DNA of 64,000 nt, taken from positions 186,001 to 250,000 of the forward strand of contig NZ_LT608327.1 of NCBI RefSeq assembly GCF_900095705.1, read 5' to 3'. Shown piece after piece: positions 28,401-36,965 of this stretch (its first letter is position 1; each line of letters begins with the position of its first letter). Both the position numbers and the translations under genes were made by a program. A model generated the notes under the pieces. It was not told the origin of the DNA. It did not search any database and was given only the letters and a program-made list of their open reading frames with translations. This DNA comes from Fusobacterium massiliense. Lineage in GTDB: Bacteria > Fusobacteriota > Fusobacteriia > Fusobacteriales > Fusobacteriaceae.

Positions 28401-29385
28401 AGAAGAAGAAGTTTTATCTGAATTGAAAAATATGCTTAATCAAATGAGTGATAGAAATATTTATTCTAAATTAAATAAAATTTCTAAAAATGAACTTTCA
28501 ACTTATACAAGTATTCCATTTGAAGTTACTCATGCTCTAAGTGAAAATAAAAATTTAGCTAGAGGTGGATTTATTTCTAATAGAACTGTTCAAGAGAATT
28601 TTAAAGGAAATATTTATACAGCTTATGGTTTATTTGAAAAAGGTATATCTTCTAATAATAAATGGGGATTGATGATAGGTGGAGCAAATACAAACCATAC
28701 AGAAGTTTATAAGAGAACTTTAACTACTGTTGCTACAGAGTCTGAAATAAAAGGAGTTTCTGCTTATTTAGGAACTTACTATAATAAAGAACTTGCTCAT
28801 AATCTAAATTGGCTTACTGGTGTCGGAGCTCAATATGGAAAATATGATGTTAAGAGAAATATGAAGAATAATTACCAAACTTTAGATTCTAAAGGAAAAG
28901 TAAACACATATGGACTTAACACATATTCAGGACTTGTCATGACTTATCCTATTCAAGAAGATGTATATTTACAATTTAAAGGACTTTTAAGTTATAGTGC
29001 AATAAAACAAAGTAAGGTAAATGAAAGTGGAGATTTACCATTAAATATTAAATCAAATATTTATCAATATGTAGATGGAGAAGCTGGAGTAAGTTTCAAT
29101 AAAATATTCTATGGTGATGATATAAAGAGTAGTATATCAGCTGGAGCTTATGGAGTTGTAGGAATATTTGGTTATAACAATAAAAATATGAATGCTAAAG
29201 TAGATGGAAGTACTTCTTCATTTGACATAAAAGGAGATAAAGTAAAAAAAGATGCAGTAAAAATTAATTTGGATTATAATGTTCAAGAAGAATCTGGATA
29301 TAACTATGGTTTAGAAGGAACATATATCACAAATTCAAAAGAAAACAATGTTAAAATTGGTATAAAAGCAGGATATGTATTTTAA
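25414..29385 (+). CDS. Large autotransporter adhesin-like protein
   Basis: A 1323-residue type V secretion protein. Signal peptide about 1-18 (MKKNILMLMMLIAVNSYS). The passenger is unusual: charged, globular-looking, lysine/glutamate-rich sequence for about 540 residues, a short beta-helix-like stretch (about 549-620: GRGRIEGTIDLGEGSNQIEI), then a long helical, heptad-rich linker (about 750-1040). The C-terminal ~276 residues (from LARGGFISN) form the 12-stranded autotransporter barrel ending in GIKAGYVF. No protease triad or passenger family that I recognise. It lies 25 bases behind receptor 1 and shares its transcript, with a terminator after it. Confidence 0.82.
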   Translation: MKKNILMLMMLIAVNSYSDTKIKNPNMSATPHYRVPLTNEFVEAIEQKGYNDFLRVVDEISKNNNIVTNYTSKTTKKANRLHDDVDLVPVAHVVDNGGDLWKYEIEDLKTPVPDSDAGRSFHRVDKLVTDSENSIDKESLEKLGYKVSGYQNRFYLGNGNLIKDIVYLNKDKFSEKVKKEKDNQKYLVEGVYEKLDLGDKVSIPNDYPNEKNTNILGIKVDATKNANGEYTDEYYAKIQGKSRKEVAEFLKEKMEKEGIKGIIQKGDELYTKDSNGKEWRVLWSIEPISLHKSSAPDDEKFKDTLLTRIFTYKEFDDNSTTDSSGKKLYTKDGSIYLQDKYNYETKLMIKDGWAAPKTLEEKIKEARENLAEGNEPSSALEHYLYDKENLNSTQFNEKWVKPFENGDFEKDLANLRKDVKEAKEKLIPIEKKYNEAKEKTSAALNDPNWPKGLYYWDIEDKNENELENILSTKTEKEKELINEWRKYNAIQKEEGAKKDKLDEDIQINFPKKYGFYKAYWGGTANDERWLNRVIQDTKIIKDLLGKNVQFRGRGRIEGTIDLGEGSNQIEIEEQFTGRYGTNVILGPYSKIVNVKRVWVGGQLGSDSGVSISGRTSLSLDIDANKKNAEGNYYQHALKDSDPNITFMSRDAVTNLNNRNDFRIEIMTSKISEDGTIDMGRKINYKYTDVTTGKEYDMTMPFISDSIAHSLVDNQKNSNVGTSLIGVKIKDKIKRLTDDENEVYRSIKNAKKLSALQETLTTTNKKTTFSVADDEKNENKLINLATYLKTKNTEELLKDLSQFNLSSTEKEEMKKLIENIKISKPIEENLKNEQYLKDKLKIAEKLEKTPEYKSLNLVSLLNEIETFNIEDLRNKRDIEDVRNENTQKIKDLVNKIDMKALEKLKTEYPGLSLSELLTAINNVKTQNVVDKWDFGFLISRLETLKEATKNQLNDSIEKINEKLANSDRDLSKLLEGYTTDISKDYQNLKAKIYYTMREEEVLSELKNMLNQMSDRNIYSKLNKISKNELSTYTSIPFEVTHALSENKNLARGGFISNRTVQENFKGNIYTAYGLFEKGISSNNKWGLMIGGANTNHTEVYKRTLTTVATESEIKGVSAYLGTYYNKELAHNLNWLTGVGAQYGKYDVKRNMKNNYQTLDSKGKVNTYGLNTYSGLVMTYPIQEDVYLQFKGLLSYSAIKQSKVNESGDLPLNIKSNIYQYVDGEAGVSFNKIFYGDDIKSSISAGAYGVVGIFGYNNKNMNAKVDGSTSSFDIKGDKVKKDAVKINLDYNVQEESGYNYGLEGTYITNSKENNVKIGIKAGYVF

Positions 29386-29404
29386 AAATTGATTTTATAT
29401 TAAT

Positions 29405-29446
29405 AAAAGCACCTATAACTTTATCTTAAAGTTTACGGGTGCTTTA
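29405..29446 (+). terminator. Terminator between autotransporter and receptor 2
   Basis: AAAGCACC (29405-29412) pairs with GGTGCTTT, extended inward by TAACTTTA/TAAAGTTTA with mismatches, followed by ATTATTTAA. It separates the operon from receptor 2, whose start codon lies only about 25 bases further on. Confidence 0.75.
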
Positions 29447-29471
29447 TTATTTAATCATGAAAGGAGAAATT

Positions 29472-31571
29472 ATGGATAAGAGTAAGTTATTATTGTTGTT
29501 TTTATTGGGAAATGTAGAAAATTTTGCAGAAGAATATATAAAACTGCCTGAAAGTAAAATAACATCGGACTATATTGAAATAAACAAAATGAAAGATACA
29601 AAGAATGTTATTGTAATTGATAAAAAAATAATAGAAGAGAAAGGATATAAAGATTTATCATCAGTTTTAGAAAGTATTCCAAGTATAAATGTTGGGAAAA
29701 CAGGTTGGGGAGATATAGATATAAGAGGTCAAGGAGAAGGAAATTCTGCTAAAAACTTACAAGTTTTAGTTGATGGTGCTCCAATTACTACTTTGGTAAA
29801 TCATCCACTTCAAACAAATTATAATGTTGTTCCCGTAGAAAATATAGAAAGAATAGAAATAATTCCTGGAGGAGGCTCTATTATTTATGGTTCGGGAACA
29901 GCTGGAGGGGTAATAAATATAACAACTAATTTAAAAAGATTATCTAAAGTTGTAAATTCTGCTGAAGTATCAATTGCTAATCAAGGTGAAAAATATGATA
30001 TTAATTTAGGGCATAAGATAAATGATAAGATTAATTTACAAGTTTCTTATTTAAGAGATAACAAAGATTTATATTTTAAGAATACATATAGAAAAAGTGA
30101 TTATTTTACATCAGGGATAAATTTAAATATATCAGATAATCAAAATTTATCTTTTAGATACAGCACATTAAACGAAAATGGTCAATTTGTAAGAAATTTA
30201 AATTATGAAAAATTTATGAAAGTTAAAAAAGATTATGTTCCAGAAGAAAGAAAAATTACACTTGGTTTAGATAAAAATGGACATAAAATAGAAACAGTAA
30301 GAAATGGTTACTCCAATGCTAGAAGAAGGTTTGATAGTTATAATTTAAGTTATACTGTGAATAATAAAAATAATATTAAGTATTTAGTTGATTTATTTTA
30401 TAATAAAGGAAATTTTTCAAATACTTCTATTGGAGATTTAGTTATGTATCACCATACATATGGAGTAAAAAATAAATTTGATATAGAATATGGAAAAAAT
30501 ACAATTTTTGACGGAAGCAGCTTATTAATTGGTTATGATGCATATAAACAAGATTCAAAGCTAGAGTATGATGATTATAAAATGATAAATTTCAAAAAAA
30601 AGATATATAAAACCAATCCTTTATCTTTTAAATACAATAAAGAAACAAGAGCTTTCTATTTTTTAAATACTTTAAAATTAGGAAATTGGGAAAGTTCTCA
30701 AGGAATTAGAAGAGATTACACTTATTGGACTTTTGATAAAAAAGCAGCTAAAAATAAAGGGAAGGAGACAAGTCATAGACATAATACAAATTATGAATTA
30801 AGTTTAGCATATAAATATAGTGACACAGGAAGAATTTATAGTAGATATGAAAGAGGTTTTACATCTCCAGATGGTTTAGAAATAACAGATGATTTCTCAG
30901 CACAAGATATAAAAGCGACTAAAGGAGAAGATGAAATTTATGATCTTTATGAAGTTGGATTAAGAGACTATTTTAAATTTACAACTGTTAGTTTAACTGC
31001 TTTTTATTCTAAAACTGACAATGAAATGACTAGAAATTATATATTGGATCCAAATTTAGGTTTTGGTAGAAAAAGTATTAATATATTGAAAACTAAAAGA
31101 AAAGGACTTGAAATAGACTTAAGTCAAAAAATAGGTAAATTAGAATTAAAAGAAAGTTATTCGTATCTAAAGGGTAAAAGAGATTATAACGGAAGAGAAG
31201 GTGAGTTTTTAAAACCTGATTCTATTGTTGATTGGAGTAATACAGGATTAAAAAAAGTGCCTAAACATTCTTTAGCATTAGCAGCAACTTATCAATTTAC
31301 AGATAGATTATCTGCAGGTATTAATTATAGATACAGTGGAAAATATAGTAATTTTTCAGATATGAAAGAAAAAGAAGAAGAAGGATATATTAGTTCATAT
31401 TCTATAACAGACTTAAATATAAATTATCATCATGAAAATGGACTAACTGTTTATGCTGGTATAAATAATGTGTTTGATAAATTACATTTTGAATATATCG
31501 GTTCAAGACAATATAGTGTAATGCCAGCAGATGGAAGAAATTATTATGCAGGAATAAAATATAAATTTTAA
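29472..31571 (+). CDS. TonB-dependent outer-membrane receptor 2
   Basis: A 699-residue receptor, shorter than receptor 1 and clearly related to it. It has an N-terminal hydrophobic signal segment, a plug with SVLESIPSINVGK, LQVLVDGAPITTL, RIEIIPGGGSIIYGSGTAGG and INITTN, and a barrel ending in NYYAGIKYKF (terminal Phe). The GTGRIYSRYERGFTSPDG-type strand matches the same place in receptor 1. The start ATG at 29472 follows AAAGGAGAAATT; an in-frame codon at 29439 lies inside the upstream terminator and is rejected. No separate promoter was seen, so expression probably relies on read-through or on a weak promoter hidden in the terminator region. Confidence 0.88.
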   Translation: MDKSKLLLLFLLGNVENFAEEYIKLPESKITSDYIEINKMKDTKNVIVIDKKIIEEKGYKDLSSVLESIPSINVGKTGWGDIDIRGQGEGNSAKNLQVLVDGAPITTLVNHPLQTNYNVVPVENIERIEIIPGGGSIIYGSGTAGGVINITTNLKRLSKVVNSAEVSIANQGEKYDINLGHKINDKINLQVSYLRDNKDLYFKNTYRKSDYFTSGINLNISDNQNLSFRYSTLNENGQFVRNLNYEKFMKVKKDYVPEERKITLGLDKNGHKIETVRNGYSNARRRFDSYNLSYTVNNKNNIKYLVDLFYNKGNFSNTSIGDLVMYHHTYGVKNKFDIEYGKNTIFDGSSLLIGYDAYKQDSKLEYDDYKMINFKKKIYKTNPLSFKYNKETRAFYFLNTLKLGNWESSQGIRRDYTYWTFDKKAAKNKGKETSHRHNTNYELSLAYKYSDTGRIYSRYERGFTSPDGLEITDDFSAQDIKATKGEDEIYDLYEVGLRDYFKFTTVSLTAFYSKTDNEMTRNYILDPNLGFGRKSINILKTKRKGLEIDLSQKIGKLELKESYSYLKGKRDYNGREGEFLKPDSIVDWSNTGLKKVPKHSLALAATYQFTDRLSAGINYRYSGKYSNFSDMKEKEEEGYISSYSITDLNINYHHENGLTVYAGINNVFDKLHFEYIGSRQYSVMPADGRNYYAGIKYKF

Positions 31572-31619
31572 AACAAATAGAATACTTACTTTAAAGTATA
31601 AATCTAAAAACTAAAAATT

Positions 31620-31695
31620 AGTCTCTGACGTCCGTATTAGTTCGAAGAGCTTGTATTCATTGAGCTCCTAGAACTCATACGGATATTAAGAGACA
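31620..31695 (+). repeat. Palindromic repeat, copy 3
   Basis: Full-length core with arms AGTCTCTGACGTCCGTATTA and GAACTCATACGG; the closing arm is altered (ATATTAAGAGACA). The upstream flank is degraded (TTTAAAGTATAAATCTAAAA). It lies between convergent genes (receptor 2 and the permease) and is followed by TTTTTTTATT, so here it would serve as the shared terminator. Confidence 0.88.
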
Positions 31696-31706
31696 TTTTT
31701 TTATTC

Positions 31707-33092
31707 CTATTTATTTCTTCTCATATAAATTCTTAATAAAATTGGTAATACAAGATAGCCAATTAACATAGAAAAGACAGCTTTAATATTTAAAACTCTA
31801 GTTCCATCATCTAAAGTATTTGAGAATTGACCTACCCAATTAAACTTTATTAATAGTAAGATAGTTAATAATAATGCAATTATTGGAATAATAACATCTA
31901 TAATAAAATTCTTTTTTGCATTAATAATTTCTTCCTTACTTTTTCCATAGAAAAATGAAATAACAGCTAAAGGTACAATTAAAAACTGAATGAATCTTGA
32001 AATAGAGCTAATTATAATAATTCCAGCCATATTATAATTGAAAGCTAAAGGAATTACAACAGCTATTAGGGCTGTTAAAATAAAAGATGTTATAGGAAGA
32101 CCTGCACTAGTTCTTTTAGTAAAAAAATCAGGTACTTGTTTTTCTGCTGCCATAGCTTCAAAAACTCTTGGAGTATGGAAAGAAGCAGCAACATTTATTC
32201 CAAACATAGACATTAAAGCACCTATAACAATTATTTTTTGTAATAAATCATTTTTGAAAATAGAAGCCAGTACAACAGGTTCATTTGATGTTACCATTGC
32301 AACAGGATTTATATTCATAGAAACATAAACTATTCCAAAATATATTAATGCAATTATTAGAATGGCTAAAGGGATTGCTCTAGGTAGATTTTTTTCAGGT
32401 TCTTCCATATCTGTAGAACCACTAGCAACGCTTTCAAAACCTGTAAAAGCATAAAAAGCTCCGATTAAAGCAGTAACAAATACAGATGTTGTAAACTCAG
32501 GAATAATACTGTTTCCATTTGCATCTACTAACAAATTAATTTCATTTAGATGATTTTCAGAAGTAAAAAGTAAAATTCCTAAACCAGCTAGAATAGTTAT
32601 TCCTAATGCACCGACTTTTCCTATTGTTGAAATGTTACTTATTAAAGTTAAAAGTTTGGTACCAATTAAATTTATTAATAAAAGTACAATCATCAAAGTT
32701 ATAAAACCAATAGTAACATTAGTTATATTAGATGAATCAAGTCCAAAGATAGACATTGTAGTCTTTACTACTCCTGTTGCCATAACTCCCCAAGCTATAC
32801 TTGCAGAAACAACTCTAGTAATTCCAACATACGAACCAACTTCATTACCAAAGGCTGCTTTTGAATAAGCATAAGCTGCTCCACCTTTAGAAACATATTT
32901 AGAAGCTGCTGCAAATGTTACAGCCAATACAATAGCAAAAACTGCAGCTGCAAGATATATCATAGCAGCTTTATCTCCAACTGATTTAACAACTGCTCCT
33001 GGAGATAAAAATATACCAGTTCCTATAATAGAATTAATTGTAAGTAGTACAATAGACCAAAATTTCATTTTTTGAGTATTTGAATTTGTCAT
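31707..33092 (-). CDS. APC-superfamily amino-acid permease
   Basis: A 461-residue inner-membrane transporter with about 12 predicted helices. The first helix has the GTGIFLSPG motif (about 22-30) typical of the APC family, in which glycines bind the amino-acid backbone. The segment FYAFTGFESVASGSTDMEEP and then RAIPLAI is the characteristic helix 6-loop region. The ATG at 33092 is preceded by GGGAGGATTC; the ATG 12 bases upstream overlaps this site. The gene for a C26 amidotransferase ends 19 bases upstream, suggesting uptake of a gamma-glutamyl compound or polyamine, though the substrate is unproven. Confidence 0.88.
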   Translation of the reverse strand: MTNSNTQKMKFWSIVLLTINSIIGTGIFLSPGAVVKSVGDKAAMIYLAAAVFAIVLAVTFAAASKYVSKGGAAYAYSKAAFGNEVGSYVGITRVVSASIAWGVMATGVVKTTMSIFGLDSSNITNVTIGFITLMIVLLLINLIGTKLLTLISNISTIGKVGALGITILAGLGILLFTSENHLNEINLLVDANGNSIIPEFTTSVFVTALIGAFYAFTGFESVASGSTDMEEPEKNLPRAIPLAILIIALIYFGIVYVSMNINPVAMVTSNEPVVLASIFKNDLLQKIIVIGALMSMFGINVAASFHTPRVFEAMAAEKQVPDFFTKRTSAGLPITSFILTALIAVVIPLAFNYNMAGIIIISSISRFIQFLIVPLAVISFFYGKSKEEIINAKKNFIIDVIIPIIALLLTILLLIKFNWVGQFSNTLDDGTRVLNIKAVFSMLIGYLVLPILLRIYMRRNK

Positions 33093-33111
33093 GAATCCTC
33101 CCATATTTAAA

Positions 33112-33873
33112 TTATTTATTTTTATTTTTTAGTGCTTCTAGTATAAAAAGTTTGAAAAGTTCCAAGTTTTCTTGGCAATTAACAGCCAACATTTCAGGAT
33201 GCCATTGAACTCCTAAAACAAAATGAAATTCTTTATGTTTTACAGCTTCAACAACATCATCACTTGCTCTAGCAATAACTTCTAAATTATTTCCTACTTT
33301 ATCTAATGTTTGATGATGAAAAGAATTTACCATAGTTTCTTTTCCAAATATATTTTTTAATATAGAATCATCTTTGATTTCTATTTTATGTGTTTTTAGT
33401 GTAGGATTAGATACTTGGTTATGCTTTAAAACATTTTTATTAGGTATTAAAGATAAATCTTGGAATAAAGTTCCATTTTCAATAACATTTATTAGTTGCA
33501 TACCTCTACAAATACCTAAAACAGGTATATTTTTTTCTTTTGTTGAATAATTATATAGTATAGTTTCGTATTTATCTCTTTCAGGGAAAGTATCTCCTAA
33601 TTTTTGATGAGGTTCTTGTCCATAATTATATGGACTAACATCATGACCACCAGATATAATTAGTCCATCAATGATACTAGCTTGTTCCTTTATTACATCT
33701 TCATTTTCACTAAAAGGAATAATAAAAGGAATACCTCCAGCTTTTATAACAGCATCAACATAATCTTTATTTACATAAGCCCTTTGATAACCTGCAAAAC
33801 TTCCATTTGAGTCTGTTATAATGCTAGATGAAATACCTATAATTGGTTTATTTTTTATAATTTCGTTAGACAT
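33112..33873 (-). CDS. Class I glutamine amidotransferase-like hydrolase (peptidase C26, PuuD-like)
   Basis: A 253-residue peptidase C26 protein. The nucleophile is the Cys in LGICRGMQLIN (about 116-126), and the His-Glu pair is in GVQWHPEML near 222-230. The substrate loop SGGHDVSPYNYG fits gamma-glutamyl-GABA hydrolase PuuD and related enzymes that split gamma-glutamyl amides. The start at 33873 has AGGAAGTGAT before it. It heads a two-gene operon with the permease, consistent with uptake and hydrolysis of a gamma-glutamylated amino compound (inference). Confidence 0.85.
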   Translation of the reverse strand: MSNEIIKNKPIIGISSSIITDSNGSFAGYQRAYVNKDYVDAVIKAGGIPFIIPFSENEDVIKEQASIIDGLIISGGHDVSPYNYGQEPHQKLGDTFPERDKYETILYNYSTKEKNIPVLGICRGMQLINVIENGTLFQDLSLIPNKNVLKHNQVSNPTLKTHKIEIKDDSILKNIFGKETMVNSFHHQTLDKVGNNLEVIARASDDVVEAVKHKEFHFVLGVQWHPEMLAVNCQENLELFKLFILEALKNKNK

Positions 33874-34010
33874 AAATATCACTTCCTTATATAATAATTA
33901 CATTTATTGCATTATCTATTCTATCATAATATTTAATAATTACAACTCTTTTAAGATATATAAGCTTTTTGTAAATGACTTTTGTTATTTAAAAAAAATA
34001 AAAATAGTGT

Positions 34011-34016
34011 TATAAT
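34011..34016 (+). promoter_or_regulatory. Candidate -10 box for xseA operon
   Basis: A perfect TATAAT sits 45 bases before the xseA start in AT-rich DNA. No good -35 is found at the right distance (TTGTTA at 33982 is too far), so this is tentative. Confidence 0.3.
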
Positions 34017-34060
34017 AAAAAAAATTGTAAAATAATTTAAAAAATAGTTAGGTGAAAATT

Positions 34061-35275
34061 GTGGAAAAAATATATACAGTTTCTGAATTTAATAGAATGG
34101 TAAAAGGTTATATTGATGATATTGATGATTTTCAAGAATTTTTTCTTGAAGGAGAAATTTCAAATATAACTTATTATAAAAGTGGGCATTTATATTTTTC
34201 AATAAAAGATAGTAAGGCACAGATAAAATGTGCTGCTTTTAATTATAAGCAAAAAAAAATTCCGGAAGATTTAAAAGAAGGAGATGCTATTAAATTATTT
34301 GGAGATGTTGGTTTTTATGAAACAAGAGGAGATTTTCAAGTATTAGCTAGATATATAGAAAAACAAAATTCATTAGGTTCTATGTTTGCAAAATTAGAAA
34401 AAGTTAAAGCTAAAATGGAAGAAAAAGGATATTTTGACTCAAAATATAAAAAAGAATTGCCCAAATATCCTAAAAATATAGGTGTTGTAACAGCTTTAAC
34501 AGGAGCAGCTCTTCAAGATATAATAAAAACAACTCGTAAAAGATTTGATTCAATAAATATATATGTTTATCCTGCTAAAGTGCAAGGAATAGGAGCAGAA
34601 CAAGAAATAATCAAAGGAATAGAAACATTAAATAAGATAGAGGAAATAGATTTGATAGTAGCTGGGAGAGGTGGAGGAAGCATAGAAGATTTATGGGCTT
34701 TTAATGAAGAAGAAGTTGCAATGGCATTTTTTAATTCTAAAAAACCTATCATTTCGGCAGTAGGTCATGAAATAGATATTTTATTATCAGATTTTACAGC
34801 AGATAAAAGAGCAGCTACGCCAACACAAGCAATAGAATTATCTGTTCCTGACAAGGAAAACTTAAAAAGAGAATTATTAGAAAAGGATAAATATTTAAAA
34901 CAATTATTGATGGCACAGCTAAAACATATGAAGAAAGAGTTGATATTGAGAGCAGAGAACTATCAATTAAAATTTTTTCCAAGTGTTGTAAATAATTATA
35001 GAGAAGTAATCATAGAAAAAGAAAAAAAATTAACAAATAGCATTAAATTATTAATAAATAATAAAAAAAGAGATTTCACAAGTGTGCTAGATAAGATTTC
35101 TGTTTTAAATCCAATAAATACTTTAAAAAGAGGGTATTCTGTTAGTCAAATAGAAGAAAAAAGAATTGATAGCATAGATGAAGTAGAGATTAATAAGGAT
35201 ATGATAACTATTTTTAGAGATGGTAAAGTAGTAAGTGTAGTTAAGGAGAAAATTTATGAAAAAAGTGTTGATTAG
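34061..35275 (+). CDS. xseA: Exodeoxyribonuclease VII large subunit
   Basis: A 404-residue XseA. The N-terminal OB-fold (about 1-100) includes EGEISNITYYKSGHLYFSIK, and the catalytic domain has the family core GRGGGSIEDLWAFNEEEVA (about 202-220) and SAVGHEID. A coiled coil (about 260-340) precedes the C-terminal strand RGYSVSQ. I prefer the GTG at 34061, since AGGTGA lies at proper distance; the GTG at 34052 overlaps that site. The small subunit gene xseB is not adjacent. The 3' end overlaps the next gene by 20 bases. Confidence 0.9.
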   Translation: MEKIYTVSEFNRMVKGYIDDIDDFQEFFLEGEISNITYYKSGHLYFSIKDSKAQIKCAAFNYKQKKIPEDLKEGDAIKLFGDVGFYETRGDFQVLARYIEKQNSLGSMFAKLEKVKAKMEEKGYFDSKYKKELPKYPKNIGVVTALTGAALQDIIKTTRKRFDSINIYVYPAKVQGIGAEQEIIKGIETLNKIEEIDLIVAGRGGGSIEDLWAFNEEEVAMAFFNSKKPIISAVGHEIDILLSDFTADKRAATPTQAIELSVPDKENLKRELLEKDKYLKQLLMAQLKHMKKELILRAENYQLKFFPSVVNNYREVIIEKEKKLTNSIKLLINNKKRDFTSVLDKISVLNPINTLKRGYSVSQIEEKRIDSIDEVEINKDMITIFRDGKVVSVVKEKIYEKSVD

Positions 35276-36014
35276 TATATTTTTTATAATGTCCGTATTA
35301 GCTTTATCACAGGAATTTGATAAAGTTGAAGGAAGCATAAATCAAAGCTCTTCAAATGAGAACTCAACAAGTGTGGAAGAAAATTTGGGAGAAGAAAGTG
35401 ATGGAAATATTTCTCAAGAACTTGAGAATAATAGAAAAATAGCAGAATATAGACCAAGTATTTTAAGAGAGATAGATGCTCAAATAAAATCTGCAAATAA
35501 TGGGAATATAGGAGGGTTAATAAAACGCTATAATATAGAGTTAGATAAATATTTAGAAAGCGTATCTTATGATAGTAATAGAATCTTTTTCTTAGCAAAT
35601 GAATATGTGCTATTAAATGATTATTCAAGAGCTAATATGATTTTTTTGAAAGATAATAAGGATATAAAAAATGTTTTTGGAGCAGCAACAACATATAGAT
35701 TCATGGGTAAAAATGAACAAGCTATTGAAAAATATACTCAAGCCATTTCTATAAATTCATCATTTGCAGAATCTTATTTAGGAAGAGGTTTAGCATATAG
35801 AAATATGGATAAATATGATGAAGCTGTAAGAGATTTAGAAAGATATCTTTCAATGACAGGAGCTCATGATGGATATGTAGCTTTAGCAGATGTATATTTC
35901 AAAATAGGGAAAAATAAAGAAGCATATAATATTGCAAGTAAAGGTTTGTCAAAATATGGTTCAAACATATTGAGGACTTTAGCAAATAATATTTTAAAAA
36001 ATAAAATTAATTAG
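35256..36014 (+). CDS. Secreted TPR-repeat protein
   Basis: A 252-residue protein with an N-terminal signal peptide (MKKVLISIFFIMSVLALS), a serine/asparagine/glutamate-rich low-complexity linker (about 25-60), and at least three tetratricopeptide repeats. The clearest repeat is at about 150-215 (AIEKYTQAISINSSFAESYL, then GRGLAYRNMDKYDEAVRDLE). Probably periplasmic and protein-binding. The start lies 20 bases inside xseA with an AAGGAGAAAATTT site, so it is translationally coupled to it. The partner is unknown. Confidence 0.78.
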   Translation: MKKVLISIFFIMSVLALSQEFDKVEGSINQSSSNENSTSVEENLGEESDGNISQELENNRKIAEYRPSILREIDAQIKSANNGNIGGLIKRYNIELDKYLESVSYDSNRIFFLANEYVLLNDYSRANMIFLKDNKDIKNVFGAATTYRFMGKNEQAIEKYTQAISINSSFAESYLGRGLAYRNMDKYDEAVRDLERYLSMTGAHDGYVALADVYFKIGKNKEAYNIASKGLSKYGSNILRTLANNILKNKIN

Positions 36015-36043
36015 ATTTATTTAACTCTTTAAGGGGTGATACT

Positions 36044-36913
36044 ATGAAATTTGATTTTTTTACAATAGATGATGACATATATCCAAAATATTTGAAAGAA
36101 ATAGAAAATCCACCAAAGAAATTGTATTATAAAGGAAATTTAGAATTATTAAAAAGTAATAGAATTTTATCGGTTGTAGGAACAAGAAATCCTAGTTCAT
36201 ATGGTAAACTAGCCTGTGAACATATAGTAAAAAAACTTATTAAGGCTGATATTACAATAGTTAGTGGTTTGGCTAGTGGTATTGATAGTATTGCACATAG
36301 AGTTTGTATTGATAATAAAAAAAATACAATAGGAGTAATAGCAACTGGTTTAGACATAGTTTATCCGGCATCAAATTTAAGATTATACGAAGAAATAGAA
36401 AGAACTGGTTTGATACTTAGTGAGTATGAAGTAGGTACTAGACCTTTTAAGCAAAATTTTCCAGAAAGAAATAGAATTATAGCAGGTTTATCTATGGGAA
36501 CAATCATAATTGAAAGTAAAGAAAAAGGTGGAAGTCTTATTACGGCTAATCTTGCTTTAGATAACAATAGAGATGTATATGCAGTTCCTGGAGATATTTT
36601 TTCTGAATATTCAAAAGGTTGTAATAAATTAATAAGAGATGCTAGAGCAAAACTTTTGATTAATCCAGAAGAAATTCTAGATGACTATTGTTGGGATTGT
36701 TTAGAAAATGATAACAATAAAAATTTAAAATTAACAGAAAATCAGAAAAAAATTATTAATGTATTAGGAAGAGATAAAGGTCTTGAAAGCATAGTGAACG
36801 AAACTAGAATAGAGCAATCAGAAATTTTATCTGAACTTTTGACATTAGAAGTAATGGGATTAATTAAAAGTTTACCTGGGGGAAGGTATAAAAAAGTAAT
36901 GGATTTAGTCTAA
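36044..36913 (+). CDS. dprA: DNA-processing protein DprA
   Basis: A 289-residue DprA/Smf protein, which loads RecA on incoming single-stranded DNA during transformation. The Rossmann-like core shows VGTRNPSSYGK (about 44-54), SGLASGIDSIAHR (about 73-85), GVIATGLDIVYP and PERNRIIAGLS; the C-terminal ~60 residues look like the winged-helix domain. It precedes topA by 52 bases, as in many bacteria (dprA-topA). This suggests competence capacity, although no other com genes lie in this window. Confidence 0.93.
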   Translation: MKFDFFTIDDDIYPKYLKEIENPPKKLYYKGNLELLKSNRILSVVGTRNPSSYGKLACEHIVKKLIKADITIVSGLASGIDSIAHRVCIDNKKNTIGVIATGLDIVYPASNLRLYEEIERTGLILSEYEVGTRPFKQNFPERNRIIAGLSMGTIIIESKEKGGSLITANLALDNNRDVYAVPGDIFSEYSKGCNKLIRDARAKLLINPEEILDDYCWDCLENDNNKNLKLTENQKKIINVLGRDKGLESIVNETRIEQSEILSELLTLEVMGLIKSLPGGRYKKVMDLV

Positions 36914-36965
36914 TTAATTTGATATAATTCGTCAGTAATTAGTAGAGTAAGGGGTGTTTTTAGTT

